Positions 60,871 to 64,000 of a DNA stretch of 64,000 nt are shown here, in pieces (the first letter of the stretch is position 1; each line of letters starts with the position of its first letter). The DNA comes from Gemmatimonadota bacterium (GTDB lineage: Bacteria; Gemmatimonadota; Gemmatimonadetes; Gemmatimonadales; Gemmatimonadaceae), in the NCBI GenBank assembly GCA_016191225.1, contig JACPPC010000001.1, forward strand, positions 310,001 to 374,000. The letters are read 5' to 3'. A program made the position numbers and the translations under genes. Under the pieces are notes generated by a model, which did no database searches, was not told where the DNA came from, and saw only the letters and a list, made by a program, of their open reading frames with translations.

Positions 60871-62292
60871 ATGCGCACCCCGTCACGCCCCATCCGCCTC
60901 GCGCTCCACCTCGCCCTCGCGGCGCCCATCGCCACGCCCCCCGGCGCCCAGCCCCCCGCGCGCGCCGCCACCCCCCACTCCCTGTCGGACGCGCTGCGCC
61001 GCGCCGATTCCGCCGCCTTCGGCTCCCGCGTGGCCGAGGCCCAGCGCCGCACCCTGGACGCCCAGGCCCTCGCCCCGCTCCGCGGCATCCTCCCCACCCT
61101 CCGCGTCGAGGCCGCCCTCGTCCGCACCACCGATCCCGTCGCGGTCTTCGGCACCACCATGCGCCAGCGCAACCTCGCCGCCGCCGACTTCAACCCCGCC
61201 ACGCTCAACCGCCCCGGCGTCGCCGCCAACGTCGCCGGCGGCGTCGTCGCCGACATCCCCCTCCTCAACGCCGACGCCTGGGCGGGCCGCACCGCCGCCC
61301 GCACCGCCGCCCGCGCCGCCCGTGACGCCGGGGACTGGGCACGCCTCGCCATCCGCGCCGATGTGGTGCGCGCCTGGTTCGGCGTCCTCCTTGCCGACGA
61401 GCGCGCCGCCACCCTCGCCGCCGGCCTCGCCGCCGCGCGAGCCCACGTCGCGCAGGCCGCGACCCTGCAACGCAACGGCGTCGTCACCTCCAGCGACGCG
61501 ATGCTCGCCGGCGTCCGCGCCGCCGACGTCGAGGCGCAACTCCTCGAGGCCACCGCCGCCGCCCGCACCGCGCGCCAGTCGCTCGGAGTCCTGCTCGGCG
61601 CCAGTGACGGCGAACTGGTGACCCCGGCCGGCGCCCTCCCCGACCCGCCCACGCTTCGTGCCGCGGCCGCCGGCGACTCGCTCCTCGCCGCGGCCCCGCG
61701 TCGCGACGAGAGCGCGGCGCACCTGGCGGCCGAGGCCGCCGGCGAGGACGGGCGTCGCGCGCGGGCCGAGAACCTGCCGCGACTCAATTCTTTTGCCCGC
61801 TACGACTGGAACGACCGCGCCACGCCCTTTGCCGGCGAGCCCTCATGGACCGTCGGCGTCGTCGCCAGCTGGACGATCGTCAGCGGAGGGAGCACGCTCT
61901 CCGCCACGCGGGCCGCCGCCGGCCGCGAGGCGGCCGCCCGGGCCGCCGCCGACGGCGTGACGGCCCGGGCGCGACTCGAGCGCGACGACGCCGAACGCGC
62001 CCTGCGCGTGGCCCTCGAGCGCCTCTCCCTCGCCGAACGCAGCGCCGTGCAGGGCGCCGACGCGCATCGCATCGTCGAGCGCCGCTACGAAGGGGGCCTC
62101 GCCGCGGTGACCGAGCTCCTCGACGCACAGGCCACGCAGACCGCCACCGCGCTCGGCGTGGCGAAGGCACGCTTCGACGTCGTCGCGGCGCTCGCCGCCC
62201 GGCGCCTCGCCCTCGGACTGGACCCCGGATCGCTCGCCGCACTCGACGACACCACCGCGACACCCAACCGCCCGACCAAGGAGCACGACTGA
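60871..62292 (+). CDS. TolC-family outer-membrane efflux protein
   Basis: 473 residues from ATG 60871. Short signal-like start (IRLALHLALAAPIATPPGAQ). Two repeats of long helices with typical TolC features: RGILPTLRVEAALVRTTDP, GGVVADIPLLNADAW and, in the second half, WTVGVVASWTIVSGGSTLS. Forms the outer-membrane duct of the pump encoded downstream. Stop overlaps the adaptor ATG (TGATG). The start is probably leaderless. Confidence 0.9.
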   Translation: MRTPSRPIRLALHLALAAPIATPPGAQPPARAATPHSLSDALRRADSAAFGSRVAEAQRRTLDAQALAPLRGILPTLRVEAALVRTTDPVAVFGTTMRQRNLAAADFNPATLNRPGVAANVAGGVVADIPLLNADAWAGRTAARTAARAARDAGDWARLAIRADVVRAWFGVLLADERAATLAAGLAAARAHVAQAATLQRNGVVTSSDAMLAGVRAADVEAQLLEATAAARTARQSLGVLLGASDGELVTPAGALPDPPTLRAAAAGDSLLAAAPRRDESAAHLAAEAAGEDGRRARAENLPRLNSFARYDWNDRATPFAGEPSWTVGVVASWTIVSGGSTLSATRAAAGREAAARAAADGVTARARLERDDAERALRVALERLSLAERSAVQGADAHRIVERRYEGGLAAVTELLDAQATQTATALGVAKARFDVVAALAARRLALGLDPGSLAALDDTTATPNRPTKEHD

Positions 62293-63314
62293 TGTCCACC
62301 CGGCTGATCGCCCCGATCCTCCTCGCGGCCGCCGCGGGATGCGGCACCCCCCGGGCGCAGGACGCGCCCCCCGCCACGGCCATCGAGCGCACGAGCCGCG
62401 AAGTCCCCGTGCGCGACACCGTGCTCGCGGCTACCCTGGACGCCGGCGGCGTGGCCGCCCCGGTCGAGCGCGCCACGCTCTCGACGCACCTCATGGCGAC
62501 GGTCGCCGACGTGCTGGTGCACGAGGGCGACCGCGTGGTGCGGGGCCAGCCGCTGCTGCGCCTCGACGCCCGCGAACTCGACGCCCGGCGGCAGCAGGCC
62601 GCTGCCGCGCTCGCCGAGGCCGAGGCGGTGCACGCGGACGCCGCGCGGCAGGCTGCGCGCATGCGGGCGCTCTTCGCCGACAGCGCCGCGCCGCGGGCGA
62701 TGCTCGACGCCGCCGAGACCGGGCTCGCCCGCGCCTCCGCCGGCGTGGCGGCGGCGCGTGCCGGCGCCACGGCGGTCGCCGCCGTGCGCGACGACGCCGA
62801 GATCCGGGCCCCGTTCGAGGGCGTCGTCACGCGCCGGTGGGTGGATCGAGGCGCGATGGCGGCGCCCGGCGCCCCGCTCCTCGCGATCGAGGACGCCGGC
62901 CGCCTGCGCGTCACGGCGGCGATCACGGCCGAGGCAGCGCGCGGCCTCCGCGCCGGCATGCCGGTCGACGCAACCGTCGAGGGGCGGCTCGTGCGCGCCG
63001 TGGTCGAGGGCGTCGTGCCGGCCGCCGCCGGCGGCATCTACACGGTGAATGCCCTCGTCCCGAACGCGGACCGTCGCCTGCTGTCGGGCGGGGCCGCCTC
63101 GCTGCGCATTCCGCTCGGCCGGCGCGCGGCGCTTGTCGTGCCCGCCGCGGCGCTGATCGAGGACGGCGACCTGGTGGGCGTGCGCGTCCGCTCCGGGCGG
63201 GGCGATGCACTCCGCTGGATCAAGCCGGGCCGGCGCGACGGCGGCATGGCCGAGGTGCTGGCAGGCCTCCAGCCGGGCGATCGCGTGCTCGTGCCGCGGA
63301 TTGGTGGCGCATGA
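62292..63314 (+). CDS. RND efflux periplasmic adaptor (HlyD/AcrA family)
   Basis: 340 residues. Lipoprotein-like signal (LLAAAAGC, Cys near 17). Barrel-sandwich hybrid halves ATVADVLVHEGDRVVRGQ and IRAPFEGVVTRRWVDRGAM flank a coiled hairpin (LDARELDARRQQAAA...). Beta-barrel and membrane-proximal domains follow. It links the TolC protein to the RND pump. Overlaps both neighbours (TGATG, ATGA). Confidence 0.93.
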   Translation: MSTRLIAPILLAAAAGCGTPRAQDAPPATAIERTSREVPVRDTVLAATLDAGGVAAPVERATLSTHLMATVADVLVHEGDRVVRGQPLLRLDARELDARRQQAAAALAEAEAVHADAARQAARMRALFADSAAPRAMLDAAETGLARASAGVAAARAGATAVAAVRDDAEIRAPFEGVVTRRWVDRGAMAAPGAPLLAIEDAGRLRVTAAITAEAARGLRAGMPVDATVEGRLVRAVVEGVVPAAAGGIYTVNALVPNADRRLLSGGAASLRIPLGRRAALVVPAAALIEDGDLVGVRVRSGRGDALRWIKPGRRDGGMAEVLAGLQPGDRVLVPRIGGA

Positions 63315-64000
63315 CCTCCGGCATCGCCGGCCGCATCGGGGCCGCCTTCCTGCGCTCGAAGCTCACGCCGCTGGTCGCCCTCGCGTCGCTCGCCGTGGGC
63401 GCGCTCGGCATCCTCGCCACGCCGCGCGAGGAGGAGCCGCAGATCTCGGTGCCGATGATCGACGTGATCGCGCGGCTCCCCGGCGCGCCGCCCGCCGAGG
63501 TGGAGCAGCGCCTCGTGCGGCCGATCGAGCGCCGCATGCAGGAACTCGCCGGCGTCGAGCACGTGTACAGCACGGCCGGTGACGGCTTCGCGCTGGTCAC
63601 CGTGCGCTTCACGGTCGGCGAGAACCAGGAGGCGAGCGTGACCAAGGTGCAGGCGAAGCTCGGCGCGGCGATGGACGAGTCGCCACCGGGGACGCCGCCG
63701 CCGCTGGTGCAGCCGCACGCGATCGACGACGTGCCGGTGCTCGCCCTCACGCTGCACGCGCGCGACATGGACTCGAACCTGCTGCGCCAGGTCGCCGGGC
63801 GCCTCGAGGACGAGGTGCGCACGGTGCCGGAGGTCTCCACCACGCGGCTCATCGGGGGCTCTCCCCGGCAGCTGCGCGTGACCCTCGACCCGGCGCGGCT
63901 CGCCGCCGCCGGCGCCAGCCCGGCCGAGGTGTTCGTCGCGCTGCGGGGGGCCGACGCCCGGGTGCAGGCCGGCGAGTTCACGTCGGCGAACGCCACCGTG
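63311..64000 (+). CDS. RND efflux transporter, 5' part
   Basis: 230 residues before the window ends, in frame to the last base, so the gene continues outside (full length is usually about 1000). N-terminal helix LTPLVALASLAVGALGILA, then ATPREEEPQISVPMIDVIA and RLPGAPPAEVEQRLVRPIER, which are hallmarks of the AcrB/HAE-type permease. The first porter subdomain follows (TVRFTVGENQEASVTKVQ). Substrate specificity cannot be told from this part; the heavy-metal (CusA) and hydrophobe (HAE1) types are both possible. Confidence 0.93.
   Translation, partial: MTSGIAGRIGAAFLRSKLTPLVALASLAVGALGILATPREEEPQISVPMIDVIARLPGAPPAEVEQRLVRPIERRMQELAGVEHVYSTAGDGFALVTVRFTVGENQEASVTKVQAKLGAAMDESPPGTPPPLVQPHAIDDVPVLALTLHARDMDSNLLRQVAGRLEDEVRTVPEVSTTRLIGGSPRQLRVTLDPARLAAAGASPAEVFVALRGADARVQAGEFTSANATV

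Overview
This is a 64 kb stretch of very GC-rich bacterial chromosome, densely coding, with many 1-8 bp gene overlaps, frequent GTG and TTG starts, and no phage, plasmid, IS or CRISPR signature. The gene content points to Gemmatimonadota: a large BNR/sortilin-type propeller protein, lipoproteins with bacterial Ig-like domains, a GWxTD-like secreted protein, a fused CcoN-CcoO oxidase and BlaI/M56 pairs. This is an inference from gene families, since there is no rRNA or other phylogenetic marker beyond EF-P. The Gram-negative envelope is supported directly by TolC, RND, a predicted outer-membrane barrel and lipoprotein signals.

Layout. 1-2.8 kb: a three-gene operon of membrane or secreted proteins, two of them unrecognised. 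2.8-8.6 kb: a membrane-anchored Ser/Thr kinase, threonine synthase, a palindromic repeat element present as an inverted pair, a secreted M24 peptidase and an SDR. 8.6-13 kb: a BlaI-type repressor and M56 (BlaR1-like) sensor peptidase, divergent across a palindromic operator from a secreted HExxH protein, then a secreted serine hydrolase. 13-14.1 kb: a seven-tRNA operon with its own promoter and terminator. 14.1-15.5 kb: EF-P and a PIN/ribbon-helix-helix toxin-antitoxin pair. 15.5-19.7 kb: the tesA/ybbA/ybbP arrangement. 19.7-20.5 kb: a promoter-hairpin-terminator module (possible small RNA) and an NYN nuclease. 20.6-31.2 kb: surface lipoproteins, including a 2167-residue one, a PQQ-type propeller, an outer-membrane barrel and a saccharopine-dehydrogenase-like enzyme. 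31.4-36.4 kb: a minus-strand operon SDR, mannose-1-P guanylyltransferase, quinone oxidoreductase, P1B ATPase. 36.4-40 kb: a minisatellite, menG/ubiE and two tandem ATP-grasp paralogues. 40-48.3 kb: a GWxTD-like protein, a sugar nucleotidyltransferase and galactokinase, the BNR propeller protein and a TolB-like lipoprotein.

48.3-59.2 kb holds the best-defined system: a complete cbb3 oxidase operon (ccoNO fusion, ccoQ, ccoP, ccoG, fixH, a SafE-like membrane protein, ccoI, ccoS). The first seven genes are joined by 4-bp stop/start overlaps. A NarL-type response regulator lies just upstream, and a divergent PAS histidine kinase lies beyond it, so the pair may control the oxidase. 59.2-64 kb: a soluble transhydrogenase (sthA), then a TolC/adaptor/RND efflux operon behind a strong promoter embedded in an AT-rich repeated motif. 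The operon runs off the window.

Promoters of the form TTGACN-17 bp-TAnnnT can be read at several places (tRNA operon, efp, antitoxin, the 19.7 kb module, tolC). At least two of them place the start codon within about 10 bases of the -10 box, suggesting leaderless mRNAs. No wholly new defence or biosynthetic system is evident. The least explained items are the paired ATP-grasp ligases, the inverted palindromic element, the 19.7 kb RNA module and the giant lipoprotein.
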